A DNA stretch of 35,440 nucleotides, from contig RKRR01000153.1 of NCBI GenBank assembly GCA_007571305.1, positions 1-35,440 of the forward strand, written 5' to 3'. The notes beneath the pieces were generated by a model. That model was not told the DNA's origin. It searched no databases and saw only the letters and a program-made list of their open reading frames with translations. Origin of the DNA: Candidatus Poribacteria bacterium (lineage in GTDB: Bacteria > Poribacteria > WGA-4E > WGA-3G). This document shows, piece by piece, positions 1 to 8,825 of the stretch (within the stretch, counting starts at the first letter, position 1; every line of letters begins with the position of its first letter). Both the position numbers and the translations under genes were made by a program.

Positions 1-36
1 ATATTTTTGGATGTTACGATACGGAAGGAGAATCAC

Positions 37-843
37 ATGATTAGAAATACTGTATTTCTCACTGCGATGCTCTGTGCGCTCGTTAGCACAACATCTGCAC
101 AGAACTACTATCCCGTAGATATCGGGAATACTTGGATATTGGAAAGCATAGACGGTGCTGAACGTATCACTTACACACTTGAGGCACCCGTAGAAGATTC
201 CAAAGGTGAACAATTTCGCACCCTTAAAATTATAACAGAGGTGTTAGGGACAAGTTCGGTAAACACAAACACCTTCCTTATTGAAGTCAATACGGAAGGG
301 ATGAAACTTCATAACATCGTTGCAGAACTCGGTGATGTGTTCGGTATGTCGCGCATGGAATTCTCACCCCCTGCTATCTTTTTCCCGCCGACCCTTCAAC
401 TCGGAGAAATATGGGAAACACTCGGAGAAACAGATGTCCATCTGGTAGGCAACGTCACAGTCTCCAATGTAAACGAAGTCGTCGCGATAGAAGATGTCGT
501 CACACCAACAAGCACATTTGAAAACTGCCTGAAAATTAAAATACGCACAAAAACCACCGCTGCTTTGGGGTCAAGCCGCTCTACCTCCTACCAGTGGCTC
601 GCGCCGGACATCGGACCCGTTAAATTTGAAACGGGTCAAGATATCGTCTTTGAATTAACCCACTTCACGCTGGTCACACCCGAGAAGCCTTATGATGTGA
701 ACGCAGACGGTGTCATCAACATCTTAGACCTGACCTTTGTCGCGTCGCATTTCGGCGAGACGAATTCGGAGGCTGATGTGAACATCGACGGCACCGTTAA
801 CATTCTCGATCTAACGCTCGTTGCTCAAAACTTTGGTGAGTAG
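37..843 (+). CDS. Secreted protein with C-terminal dockerin type I-like repeats
   Basis: The protein has 268 residues. An upstream TTG at 7 is in frame, but I choose ATG 37 because GGAG lies 6 bases before it and it begins a clean signal peptide (hydrophobic stretch, then TSAQ). The body is an unrecognised beta-rich domain. The C-terminus carries two calcium-loop repeats, DVNADGVINILDLTFVASHF and DVNIDGTVNILDLTLVAQNF, the duplicated F-hand of dockerin type I. Dockerins bind cohesins in cellulosome-like assemblies; in non-cellulosomal bacteria they occur on many exported proteins with unknown partners. No cohesin is visible in this window. The protein is probably exported to the periplasm or cell surface. 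The gene is convergent with the next one, with only 6 bases between stop codons. Confidence 0.85.
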   Translation: MIRNTVFLTAMLCALVSTTSAQNYYPVDIGNTWILESIDGAERITYTLEAPVEDSKGEQFRTLKIITEVLGTSSVNTNTFLIEVNTEGMKLHNIVAELGDVFGMSRMEFSPPAIFFPPTLQLGEIWETLGETDVHLVGNVTVSNVNEVVAIEDVVTPTSTFENCLKIKIRTKTTAALGSSRSTSYQWLAPDIGPVKFETGQDIVFELTHFTLVTPEKPYDVNADGVINILDLTFVASHFGETNSEADVNIDGTVNILDLTLVAQNFGE

Positions 844-849
844 CGTGTA

Positions 850-2424
850 TTACAACACCCGCTTTTGTGCCCCGTGTCCTGAAAGTGTCTCCTCATGCCA
901 TGCAGATGCTTCGTTTCCATCTCGGAGCCGCCACGAAAACGTGAGGGGTGCGTCACCCCCGTTATAGAAAACCACTTCTGCACTCCCATCCGGACTTCCT
1001 AAAATAGGACGCACCAGAGAGAGAAGCTGCTGGGGATGACTATTTCCATTGCCGTGTTGGACCTCTAAAAGTTGTGTAACCGCACCTTGTACCTCACGCG
1101 TCCCCAGAAGCAGCGGACCGTAGCACGCCGTAACTGCACCTTGCCCCCAATTCCGTCCGTGTCCCGCCGCGACCGAACAGACCGCGCCGCCCATATCCGC
1201 GTGTTCCCGTCCGCCACGCAACACACGCCGCGCCATCCCCAAACGCGTCCCAGCATTCCGCAACGCACGCCGCGCATACGTGATCTCACCTGTGACTTGA
1301 TATCCAAGCGTCAACGTAGCCGTCGACGGTTCCCGAATGGGTTTCACCGACCCATCATCAGACCACTCCCCCCAGTACGCCATATCCGCACGTTTGCCGA
1401 CACCCGGTTCCCGCCGGCGGTTCTCTTGCGGAAAAACCAACGCCAGCAGCTCCGGTGGTTCATCAGGCAAGTCCGCTAACCCCGATCGGATCGCTTCGTC
1501 AAACCCAATGTCCTCGAATGTCCAACGGTAGTAACTCAATGCAGCCGCCGCCGGATCGTTGAATGGATCGCTCAGTGATGTTACAAGTGGTGCTACAATT
1601 CGTCTTGCCGCCGTTTTAAATATATCTTCCCCAGATAGCAGATAGAGATCGCCCAGCGCATAGATGGCACCTGAAGCCAATAGTACCTCAATACCTGCAA
1701 GCGGATCTCCCGGAATATGGTGCGAACTCGCCACCAACCGATGTAGGTTTTTTGCGTTGACCGCGGCTTCATCAAGACCTTCGCCATCAAGTGTCCAGAG
1801 CAGCGGCATCGGATCTGGTGCATCGACAAGTCGTTCTGCACGCTTCGCCCCATATCGCAATGCCCACGTCAGGTAGCGTTCTTCACCGGTCACACGATAC
1901 GCCGCAAGCGCAATATGGATAAATCGGAAATGCTCTGCTAGTTCATATCTGTCTTTTTCAGCGTTCGTCACGTCTCGGCTGCCGATGTTGTAGCCGACAA
2001 ACGCATCCCGATCATAGTCATACCACGGCGGGATCTCGGGTACCCAATTGCCGATGTGCTCTGCAGCATCTGTCAACATGTTGATAGCTTCCGCATCTTC
2101 AGGCACCAACCCAATATAACGCGGCAGGAAAAGTAGGAACGGTTCCGGTCCGTGGTGTGCCTCCGCTTTCGGTTCATAACCGTGGAAACAATCGCGTTTC
2201 ACCCAACCGAACAGGGCTGCCTTTAGCATATCGAAATGCTTCAGAACAGCCGCATCGCCCGTGATGAGATAGTGTGGAAACCACGCAAGCGCATAGTTTG
2301 CTTCGTCTTCACCACCATCGTTCGGACCCGCTGGATCCAGCAGCATGCTCTGTTTCAACCATCGACCCATCTCGCTTCTAAGTGTCGTATAGCCGGTATA
2401 GCACTCGTGGATAGTCTTGCCCAT
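850..2424 (-). CDS. Uncharacterised 524-residue protein, possibly an alpha/alpha-toroid enzyme
   Basis: I do not recognise a named family. The start is ATG 2424, with GGAG 6 bases upstream; the TTG one codon earlier is less likely. The protein has no signal peptide and is rich in aromatic residues and in helices of the type LTWALRYGAKRAERLV and YARRALRNAGTRLGMARR. The N-terminus contains GEDEANYALAWFPHYLITGD. Repeated helix pairs with W, Y and H patches resemble the (alpha/alpha)6 toroids of glycoside hydrolases and sugar epimerases, but I see no diagnostic catalytic motif. It is the second gene of a minus-strand operon, 9 bases after a sugar isomerase/epimerase-type gene, so a role in sugar or uronic-acid metabolism is inferred from neighbourhood only. 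Confidence 0.75.
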   Translation of the reverse strand: MGKTIHECYTGYTTLRSEMGRWLKQSMLLDPAGPNDGGEDEANYALAWFPHYLITGDAAVLKHFDMLKAALFGWVKRDCFHGYEPKAEAHHGPEPFLLFLPRYIGLVPEDAEAINMLTDAAEHIGNWVPEIPPWYDYDRDAFVGYNIGSRDVTNAEKDRYELAEHFRFIHIALAAYRVTGEERYLTWALRYGAKRAERLVDAPDPMPLLWTLDGEGLDEAAVNAKNLHRLVASSHHIPGDPLAGIEVLLASGAIYALGDLYLLSGEDIFKTAARRIVAPLVTSLSDPFNDPAAAALSYYRWTFEDIGFDEAIRSGLADLPDEPPELLALVFPQENRRREPGVGKRADMAYWGEWSDDGSVKPIREPSTATLTLGYQVTGEITYARRALRNAGTRLGMARRVLRGGREHADMGGAVCSVAAGHGRNWGQGAVTACYGPLLLGTREVQGAVTQLLEVQHGNGNSHPQQLLSLVRPILGSPDGSAEVVFYNGGDAPLTFSWRLRDGNEASAWHEETLSGHGAQKRVL

Positions 2425-2433
2425 CAATCTCTC

Positions 2434-3243
2434 CTACAGCAACGACTTCACAAATTCAATGCTCCGTTTTGCGATCGTCTTCGGATCCGGTTTGAAATCA
2501 AAAACCTCTGTCGAGACATACCCTTTATAGTCAATCTCTTTGAGTGCCTCAATAATCGGTGGGTAATTGACATTACCAGAACCCGGTAGGTATCCGTTGT
2601 CGTCATTGGAGTGAAAATGTGCGACGTGTGACGCGTGTTTACGTATCTGCGTCGGCATATCGATCCCTTCTTTCGCGGTACTACACACGTCCAGGATCAT
2701 CTGGAAATTCGGGTGGTTCACAGCCTCCACCATCTCAACGGCTTTATCTGGGTGCGTGATGAAGTTCGTCTGATCGCTCGACAACGGTTCCATGCACAGC
2801 ATTACATCTCTTTCGCCTGCAAGTGCGGCACTTTCAGAAAAAGTCGCTCGTGCGTACTCCCACGCCTCTTCAAAACTGAGCGGCACCATCACATTCCGTT
2901 GCTGCGGTGAACCAATAACCATCACCTCGCCTCCTAAATCCGCGCAAAGGTTTACCAATGCCAAGAAATAATCGCGTGTCTCCTCGCGAATCTCGGCATC
3001 CGGATGATTAACGTACAACCCCGGCGGCGAGACGAGCAGCCAGTGCAACCCTGCAATCTCTATCTTCGCATCTTCCGCTGCTTTACGGATACGTGTCCGT
3101 TCAGTATCGCTGATGTCTAAAACCGAATCTGCCAAGGTAAACGGCGCAATCTCAACTGCATCGTAACCGAGTCCAGCAGCGTAAGTGAAAACATCTTCGA
3201 TTTTCCAATCTTCAAACATTTCGTTGCATATTGCAATTCGCAT
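2434..3243 (-). CDS. Sugar phosphate isomerase/epimerase family protein (xylose isomerase-like TIM barrel)
   Basis: The 269-residue protein has the usual length for the AP_endonuc_2 (xylose isomerase-like) TIM-barrel family. The barrel start reads AICNEMFEDW and the metal-site strands are visible: a Glu in CMEPLSSDQTNF, an Asp in MILDVCST, a His pair in HVAHFHSNDDN and a final Glu in YVSTEVFDF. These are the positions that usually bind the divalent metal and substrate hydroxyls. Family members isomerise or epimerise sugars, keto-sugars or inosose; the substrate cannot be read here. ATG 3243 follows AGGA by 6 bases. It is the first gene of an operon with the downstream 524-residue protein and has a near-consensus promoter just upstream. 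Confidence 0.9.
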   Translation of the reverse strand: MRIAICNEMFEDWKIEDVFTYAAGLGYDAVEIAPFTLADSVLDISDTERTRIRKAAEDAKIEIAGLHWLLVSPPGLYVNHPDAEIREETRDYFLALVNLCADLGGEVMVIGSPQQRNVMVPLSFEEAWEYARATFSESAALAGERDVMLCMEPLSSDQTNFITHPDKAVEMVEAVNHPNFQMILDVCSTAKEGIDMPTQIRKHASHVAHFHSNDDNGYLPGSGNVNYPPIIEALKEIDYKGYVSTEVFDFKPDPKTIAKRSIEFVKSLL

Positions 3244-3271
3244 TCACTGTCCTACCTCTGTTTTTTCGTAT

Positions 3272-3300
3272 ATTGTAAAGCATTCGCTCTTTTTTGTCAA
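3272..3300 (-). promoter_or_regulatory. Sigma-70 type promoter of the isomerase operon
   Basis: On the minus strand TTGACA (3295-3300) and TACAAT (3272-3277) are separated by 17 bases. Transcription would start about 20 bases upstream of the start codon at 3243. Confidence 0.75.
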
Positions 3301-3654
3301 CTTTTCTATCTATTTCTTTACACCATTTTTCTAAGCCGTTAGCGGTGGGTTGGGTTGAACGCAGTGAAACCAACAGTGATGCCTTACACCGTTCTGGGTT
3401 TTGCAAGAATATTTTCCTGGCTTGCGAGGAGTTATTTCGCTACAACCACCTGACCTCCCTATATTTTTTTATCAATAACCTTTCACCACATACCTCCGCA
3501 AAAAAGCGGCAAATGTAAAATAAAAAAGTTGTTGGCATATTTTGCACACTTTGATAAAATAACACTATTTTGCCTAACAACTATGGTGAAACGTAAAAGT
3601 AAATAGACATCTTAAGTATGGAAAATTCACCGTGACAGGCAGGATAGGATCCCC
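3301..3654. other. Gene-free AT-rich spacer with one imperfect palindrome
   Basis: This stretch has no coding region I can support. It contains a palindromic motif near 3347-3374 in which TTGGGTT and AAACCAA face each other around GAACGCAGTG. This resembles the TTGGGTT..AACCCAA palindromes scattered in many environmental bacterial genomes, with one C missing. The remainder is AT-rich with several A and T runs and no other clear structure. Confidence 0.5.
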
Positions 3655-3669
3655 TAACAAGCAACAGAG

Positions 3670-4200
3670 ATGCACACGCTGATCGCGTGTGGCAAAACAA
3701 CATGATGTGCTTTTGAAGGCAGATCACATATAAAGCTCGCCTCGATTACGATCCTTCCGGTGCGGGCGTTGCTTATCTCGTCGGCAGTTTTTCGCTCGGA
3801 GGCGCGGGCTCCCGCGTTGTGCTCCCGACAGCCAAGCTGTCGTGTATTATGAAGATACATTCGGTCAAGAGGGGGGCGACTTGTTACGCTTTCAAGGAAA
3901 GCGGTCATGCATCATATCGAAACGGGCAGACAGCAGGTTGTAGAAACCCCGGAGGCTTGGCGTATCCATAGTGCGTGTTTTATGGGCAGCAACCCCCTCT
4001 TGATTTCAGCGAAACCGTGGCATGAAAACAATCCGAATGCAGAGAAGTATGACATCTACAGTTACCATCTCGTTACCGGTGACATCGTAAACCTGACGAA
4101 CACGCCAGGGGACGATTACGCGATGGATTGGATCAGCGATGATGTGCTCTCTGTCATACCACATGGGAAAAAAGTGACGTGGGGGGCACTGAAGCAGTGA
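3670..4200 (+). pseudogene. Decayed TolB/WD40-like beta-propeller protein gene
   Basis: Only the last part reads as an open frame (ATG 3907 to 4200, 97 codons), and it has no ribosome binding site. It contains propeller-like text: YDIYSYHLVTGDIVNLTNTP, followed by AMDWISDD, the usual 'format of WDIY..TG..NLTN, PxWSPDG' in TolB-type blades. Upstream, matching pieces lie in other frames: YDPSGAGVAYLVG (about 3746-3785), AVVYYEDTFGQEGGDLLRF (about 3837-3892) and ADRVWQNN. At least two frameshifts and an in-frame stop therefore separate once-continuous blades. The tail ends VTWGALKQ, like the tail of the LamG protein at 31238-32011. I read it as a 3' remnant of an exported propeller protein. Confidence 0.65.
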
Positions 4201-4351
4201 ACCCGTAAACCTCATTCATGTTTTGGTTTGAACGAGCAGGTGAAGAGGCGATAGAAAACATCATAAATCGGAGTTACAAACTCCAGCCACAAAAGCCATA
4301 GGATAACCGATCCCGCTGAATGTCAAAAACTTGCGCATCCTAAATATTTCC

Positions 4352-4379
4352 TTGACATTCAATTGCATGTCCATATAAT
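4352..4379 (+). promoter_or_regulatory. Consensus sigma-70 promoter
   Basis: Perfect TTGACA (4352-4357) and perfect TATAAT (4374-4379) boxes with a 16-base spacer lie 36 bases upstream of the ATG at 4416. This is the best promoter match in the window and drives the oxidoreductase gene. Confidence 0.8.
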
Positions 4380-4415
4380 AACCATACAACACTACATTTT
4401 TTCGAGAGGTAAAGT

Positions 4416-5417
4416 ATGGCGAAAATACGGATGGCACAGTACGGAACCAAGCACGGACACGCGCGTGGGAAATTGCAGGCAATGCTTGTCAATCCTGACG
4501 TTGAAGTCGCAGGTGTATTTGAACCCGACGCACAACAGCGCGAAAAACTTCAAACTAACGGGGGGACGTTTGCTGATGTTCACTGGTTTGCGGATGCCGC
4601 GGAAATGTTGGACGATGATACTATCGTAGCAATTGCTTCTGAAGGGAACAACGCTGAGAGTTTGGATCAGACGGAGCAGATTGTGAACGCTGGCAAACAC
4701 GTCTGGTACGACAAACCCGCTGGCGAAAACTGGGAGCAGTGGCAGCACATCATCAATACCGCCCAAGATAAATCCCTGCATGTACAGATGGGCTATATGT
4801 TGCGGTATCACTCTGCGTTTAAACAGGTTGCCGAGTGGGTGAAATCTGGATTCTTAGGTGATATTTTTTCTGTTCGCGCACACATGTCAACCAATATTCC
4901 TCACGAGTCACGCGCCCGTATCAGTCAACACATCGGTGGTATCTTTTTTGATTTGGGTGGACATGTACTCGACCAAGTACTTTGGCTTCTCGGACGACCG
5001 GAAAAGGTTACTTCTTTCCTCCGAAACGATGGAGGTTCGCTCGAACCTTTCAAAGATAATACCCTAACTGTGTATGAATTTGAAAAGGCGATGGCATTCA
5101 TCTCAATTTCCGCTTTGGAACCGAGACCCGTTGCACGTCGATTTGAAGTTTATGGCAGCAAAGGGAGTGCTATCATCGTTGAACCCTTTGAACCAGGGTT
5201 GAAAATTCGTCTCTGCTTAGAGGAAGCGAAGGACGGATATTCGCAGGGTGAGCAGATTGTTGAGATAGATGGCGAGAGCCGTCAACGGACCTATGAACTC
5301 GAACTTGATGCGTTTTTAGCGACCCTTAACGGAACACAGCCGCCAGATCGTCCAGTAGCATATGAACTGTTGGTACAGGAAACACTTCTGCGAGCGACTG
5401 GCGTTATATCCAGTTGA
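4416..5417 (+). CDS. Gfo/Idh/MocA family NAD(P)-dependent oxidoreductase
   Basis: A 333-residue protein with the two-domain layout of the family. The N-terminal Rossmann fold starts IRMAQYGTKHGHARGKL, a divergent glycine-rich loop (G-T-K-H-G-H rather than GxGxxG). The signature Lys is in HVWYDKPAG, the equivalent of the EKP motif. The C-terminal domain has GGIFFDLGGHVLDQVLWLLG with the usual D..H pair for substrate binding. Family members oxidise or reduce hydroxyl groups of sugars and inositols with NAD(P). The gene is monocistronic: it has its own consensus promoter, GAGAGG before the start, and a perfect hairpin after the stop shared with the convergent ThuA-like gene. The substrate is unknown. 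Confidence 0.9.
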   Translation: MAKIRMAQYGTKHGHARGKLQAMLVNPDVEVAGVFEPDAQQREKLQTNGGTFADVHWFADAAEMLDDDTIVAIASEGNNAESLDQTEQIVNAGKHVWYDKPAGENWEQWQHIINTAQDKSLHVQMGYMLRYHSAFKQVAEWVKSGFLGDIFSVRAHMSTNIPHESRARISQHIGGIFFDLGGHVLDQVLWLLGRPEKVTSFLRNDGGSLEPFKDNTLTVYEFEKAMAFISISALEPRPVARRFEVYGSKGSAIIVEPFEPGLKIRLCLEEAKDGYSQGEQIVEIDGESRQRTYELELDAFLATLNGTQPPDRPVAYELLVQETLLRATGVISS

Positions 5418-5429
5418 CAGAAAATTGAG

Positions 5430-5454
5430 TAGGCGCGCTTCGGAAGCGCGCCTA
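5430..5454. terminator. Perfect 11-bp hairpin between convergent genes
   Basis: Arms TAGGCGCGCTT (5430-5440) and AAGCGCGCCTA (5444-5454) enclose CGG. It sits between convergent stop codons at 5417 and 5487. It lacks a T-run, so intrinsic termination is possible but not certain. Its inner 9-3-9 architecture matches the dispersed palindromes at 14801, 17745 and 24037. Confidence 0.6.
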
Positions 5455-5486
5455 ACGGAGAAACATTTATCGTAGGTGCGGAGCAA

Positions 5487-6152
5487 CTAATCTTCCAATC
5501 CACCTGCCCATTTAAGACATCCTATGATGTGTTCGTGGAACCATTTTTCGCTCCAAAGGGCATCAGGGTGTCCCAGTGCCGTATACATCACGCGCCCTTT
5601 CCCGTAGGTATGGCACCAACCGAGTGCGTAGTCATGGTCCTCACGGTTACCACGAGATAGATCGATGGAATCGTTGTCCAAGCGCATCAGAACCCGTGTT
5701 TTAGAGCGATCCCAATCTTTGAACGTGTAGATTTCATCGACAACCTTGAAACTGCTGCCCAACATACAAGTTGCTGGATGGTTCCCGTCTTCTACGATCA
5801 CGTTCACTTCTTGATGCCACGGGTGTCCTGCGAAATAACCCCCGAGCATCTCACCGTATTCGGGCCAGTCGTAGCAGGTATCTGTCGCGTTGTGGATGCC
5901 AAAAAAAGCTTTACCGTTCCTTACGAAACTCAACAGTGCCTCTTTTTGAGCGTCATCAAAGGGAAGGTTGCCCGTCGTCGCGAATGCGAGGATATCTTGG
6001 TTTTCGAGATTTTCAGCGGTAATTCGGTCACATCGGTGCGTTGTGGTGACGTTCCAACCATTTGCCTCACCAATTTCCTTTAGTGTGACCTCTGCATTCG
6101 GTAAGTAAGTATGTTCAAAGCCAGCGGAATGGCGTAACATCAGAATGTTCAT
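5487..6152 (-). CDS. ThuA-like domain protein (glutamine amidotransferase-like fold)
   Basis: A 221-residue protein that is a complete ThuA domain. It starts MNILMLRHSAGFEHTYLPNA; the strand-turn AGFEH is typical. The middle has FVRNGKAFFGIHNATDTCYDWPEYGEMLGGYFAGHPWHQE, the conserved ThuA core with the GIHxATDT loop. Near the C-terminus are WCHTYGKGRVMYTALGH and WFHEHIIGCLKWA. ThuA was named in rhizobial trehalose/sucrose utilisation; related proteins accompany Gfo/Idh/MocA enzymes in keto-sugar catabolism. There is no signal peptide, so it is likely cytoplasmic. A strong AAGGAG lies 7 bases before the start. The convergent oxidoreductase neighbour supports a sugar role, by inference. Confidence 0.88.
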   Translation of the reverse strand: MNILMLRHSAGFEHTYLPNAEVTLKEIGEANGWNVTTTHRCDRITAENLENQDILAFATTGNLPFDDAQKEALLSFVRNGKAFFGIHNATDTCYDWPEYGEMLGGYFAGHPWHQEVNVIVEDGNHPATCMLGSSFKVVDEIYTFKDWDRSKTRVLMRLDNDSIDLSRGNREDHDYALGWCHTYGKGRVMYTALGHPDALWSEKWFHEHIIGCLKWAGGLED

Positions 6153-6557
6153 GGAAAACTCCTTATTATAACACGACTTGTGCTACTTAGTTTTTTCTAT
6201 AGCCGTGTGCGGTGTATTGTATATTCGGTTTTTGCTTGGAATGTATTCATCCTTGTAGGTAAAACTCTTGTCAAAAGGAGAATAAGGATAAACCATATCA
6301 GGATACCTTACAGGACGCTGTGAGTCAACTGAAAAACGTGCTTTGCACGTTTGAAAACGTTCCCTGTGTATGTCGAAAAGTTATGAAAATCCTTGTGAGG
6401 CTTATTTCTCCGACACCGAAGCGCATCACCTGGCCCCAGGGTCATTTAGTCTTAGGCATTTTGTCGGTTATGGGGGATAATTGGGAAAAGAGGCGTGTTT
6501 ATAGGAAGAAACCGGGATTTGGAAACACTGAATCCCCCGCAACTTCTGCCAAAAGAT
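6153..6557. other. Intergenic region without a supported gene
   Basis: The region separates divergent genes. It includes a small perfect hairpin (AAACGTGC 6334-6341, loop TTT, GCACGTTT 6345-6352). Frames here have no ribosome binding sites or recognisable protein text. The promoter for the next gene lies just downstream. Confidence 0.4.
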
Positions 6558-6586
6558 TTGCTTTTTAGAATCTTATGTATTATAAT
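6558..6586 (+). promoter_or_regulatory. Probable sigma-70 promoter
   Basis: TTGCTT (6558-6563) and a perfect TATAAT (6581-6586) with 17 bases between them. The predicted leader to the ATG at 6666 is about 70 bases. The location rules out the longer in-frame start at 6495. Confidence 0.6.
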
Positions 6587-6665
6587 TTTCGTATGTAAAA
6601 CACAAGCCCACTTCGGCATAACTGAGTCAACTCCTTCCACAAATTTAAAAAGAGGAACTACGAAA

Positions 6666-7661
6666 ATGGCCAACGGTACCAAGAAGAGAAGCAAGACTAT
6701 TGAACTGAGGAATGATCAACTAATTTTTCGGTTCCCCAATATATACAAACATGCTGAACTCCGAATTGAATTCCAGCGCACCTTACGCATTCCAGACGAT
6801 AATAGGGAATATCCGCTGCCGCCCGGTCTTGGGAAATTTCCTCTCTACCGTGTGGACGACTACCTAAATCACTTACCAGATACTTGGGAGGAACATGGTG
6901 GGGTGTTCTTACCTATGTATCAGACAGAAGCGATGTGGATTAATTTTCACGCTGACTATCCAATGGCTGTCAAGATAGCGGCGGGCAAAATCAACGCGGT
7001 GACCGGACAGAGATGGAAGGTCGAACTCACAAAAGCACCTCAGGACTATTTAGTGGTCCCAGGGCAGCCATGGCTTGATGGTTTCTGTGTGGAAAAAGGC
7101 TTGGTTCGGCAATTTGTCGCAATGCCGTTGGGTCAGGGCTATACGGCAGAGGAACAATTGACCGGAGAGGCGGAGCATGGCGGGCTTCAGATTGCTGTCT
7201 ACCCCATGCAGGCAGAGATATATGAAATGCAGAAACGTGTTCTCCGCGATGTAGGACTCGTAGTGAGTGCTCCGGTTAGAGAGATAGGTTTGGCTCCAGG
7301 GGGGCTCATGCGCCAGGAGATATATAAAGATAAATACGGCATCCATGCATGGGATACCTCAATTCGGTCGCGTTGCTTTGTGCATATTGTCAACAGTGTT
7401 CAACTTGTACACCTGACGGGGTGTGAGCCGCCGGGCAAACCACAGACAGCACAGGATTACACAGCCTCAGGGCTCCCGTGGTTCGATTATTACGGGAACG
7501 ACCTATCAGTTTTAGAGGGTGCGAAAAAGTTAGCTAAATTAGACAGTGTTGCCGTTGCTAAGCTGAAGAAGGGAGAAGGGTTCCTCCATGACAATGATCC
7601 GGTGAAGCCGGCAGTGGTGAAGAAGTTGGGTAAATCTATGGTACGCGAGGGAGTCTTCTAG
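6666..7661 (+). CDS. Conserved hypothetical protein
   Basis: A 331-residue protein. The open frame extends upstream to 6495, but ATG 6666 is preceded by GAGGAA and follows a good promoter, so the shorter form is chosen. There is no signal peptide and no membrane segment. Distinct conserved-looking segments are GQPWLDGFCVEKGLVRQFVA, EEQLTGEAEHGGLQIAVYP, GLAPGGLMRQEIYKD, SIRSRCFVHIVNS and GLPWFDYYGND. I recall similar text in unannotated proteins of diverse bacteria but know of no function, so none is assigned. The high content of Trp, Tyr and Gly in conserved blocks suggests a folded globular protein, possibly binding a ligand. The Mrp gene follows 82 bases later on the same strand. Confidence 0.8.
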   Translation: MANGTKKRSKTIELRNDQLIFRFPNIYKHAELRIEFQRTLRIPDDNREYPLPPGLGKFPLYRVDDYLNHLPDTWEEHGGVFLPMYQTEAMWINFHADYPMAVKIAAGKINAVTGQRWKVELTKAPQDYLVVPGQPWLDGFCVEKGLVRQFVAMPLGQGYTAEEQLTGEAEHGGLQIAVYPMQAEIYEMQKRVLRDVGLVVSAPVREIGLAPGGLMRQEIYKDKYGIHAWDTSIRSRCFVHIVNSVQLVHLTGCEPPGKPQTAQDYTASGLPWFDYYGNDLSVLEGAKKLAKLDSVAVAKLKKGEGFLHDNDPVKPAVVKKLGKSMVREGVF

Positions 7662-7743
7662 GAAACCCGGGGCCTACCGACGCTACTTAAGGACTCTATA
7701 TGTGAAACTTCACGAATAAAACCAAATTAACATAGGAGAGCAA

Positions 7744-8694
7744 ATGAGATTTCTAAAAAAAGGCGAGAAAAAACAGCCAGAACCTCCCTCAGATTCTGCA
7801 ACGAAAGCACATCCCGACCTAAAGGTAATTACAGGTTCACAGATTTCAGGACAGCAACCCCGACAACCAACACCCCCCCAGCAGCAACAGCAACAGAATA
7901 TAACATTGCCGAATATCAAGTATAAAATCGCGGTTGCCAGTGGAAAAGGAGGCGTAGGAAAATCTACTGTCGCCACCAATCTCGCGATCTCCTTGGCGAA
8001 TACAGGGGCAGCGGTTGGCTTGCTGGATGCAGATGCCTACGGTCCTAGTATCCCAACGATGATGGGGATTCAAGAGCAACCGAAGACCAGCCCAGAACGT
8101 AAGATTATTCCGCTTGTTCGTCACGACATCAAACTCATGTCGATTGGATTTATGGTCCCAGAAGAACAGGCGATGATCTGGCGGGGACCGATGTTACACG
8201 GTGCTATCCGCCAACTTCTCGGTGATGTAGACTGGGGTGAACTCGATTATCTCATTATTGATCTTCCACCCGGGACAGGCGATGTCGCGCTCTCTTTAAC
8301 ACAGGCACTTCCACTCACCGGCGCACTCATTGTTACGACCCCGCAAGATGTTGCTCTTGCGGATGTCCGACGCGGCGTTGCGATGTTTGAACGTCTCAGT
8401 GTCCCTATCCTCGGCATCATTGAAAATATGAGTTACTTCCTCTGTCCGCACTGTAGTGAAAAGACAGAGATATTTAGGGCAGATGGCGGTAAAAACACGA
8501 GCGAACGATTCGGAGTCGCATTCTTAGGACAAATTCCCCTTGATGCTGAAGTCTGCACTGCGGGTGACATCGGCGTGCCGATTGTCGCTGGACATCCAGA
8601 ATCCCCACAATCCGAAGCGTTCGGATCAGTCGGATCAGAATTAGCGGCGGTACTGGAGGAAAGTGGCGAAGAAGATGAATTGACGATCCTCTAA
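7744..8694 (+). CDS. mrp: Mrp/ApbC/NBP35-type P-loop ATPase, Fe-S cluster carrier
   Basis: The 316-residue protein has the deviant Walker A GKGGVGKS at residues 67-74, then LDADAYGPSIPTMMG (switch I), IWRGPMLHGAIRQLL, and DYLIIDLPPGTGDVALSL (Walker B and switch II). The Cys pair CPHC in SYFLCPHCSEKTEIF binds the bridging Fe-S cluster. These are the diagnostic features of the Mrp/ApbC family, which assembles and transfers Fe-S clusters as a cytoplasmic dimer. Oddities: the usual N-terminal MIP18-like domain is missing and is replaced by about 55 residues of low-complexity sequence with a run of six Gln (residues 46-51). ATG 7744 follows TAGGAGAG. The Rieske protein at 30821 is a possible distant client only in general terms. 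Confidence 0.93.
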   Translation: MRFLKKGEKKQPEPPSDSATKAHPDLKVITGSQISGQQPRQPTPPQQQQQQNITLPNIKYKIAVASGKGGVGKSTVATNLAISLANTGAAVGLLDADAYGPSIPTMMGIQEQPKTSPERKIIPLVRHDIKLMSIGFMVPEEQAMIWRGPMLHGAIRQLLGDVDWGELDYLIIDLPPGTGDVALSLTQALPLTGALIVTTPQDVALADVRRGVAMFERLSVPILGIIENMSYFLCPHCSEKTEIFRADGGKNTSERFGVAFLGQIPLDAEVCTAGDIGVPIVAGHPESPQSEAFGSVGSELAAVLEESGEEDELTIL

Positions 8695-8825
8695 TTCTGG
8701 ACACCGCGAAAAACCTGTTGACCAATTCTCTGTTTCCTGTTACAGTGATCTGAGATTCCTTGTTCGAAACCGTTAACGCTTTCTCATTCGAGTGATGGAG
8801 AAACCCTACGTAAGGAGGTTGTCTC

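Noticed and set aside
1065..1853. Several frames on both strands inside 850-2424
   Set aside because: Shadows produced by the composition of the 524-residue gene; none has a start signal.
6165..6170. TATAAT on the minus strand before the ThuA-like gene
   Set aside because: It is only a few bases from the Shine-Dalgarno sequence, so transcription would start inside or after the ribosome binding site; no -35 box fits.
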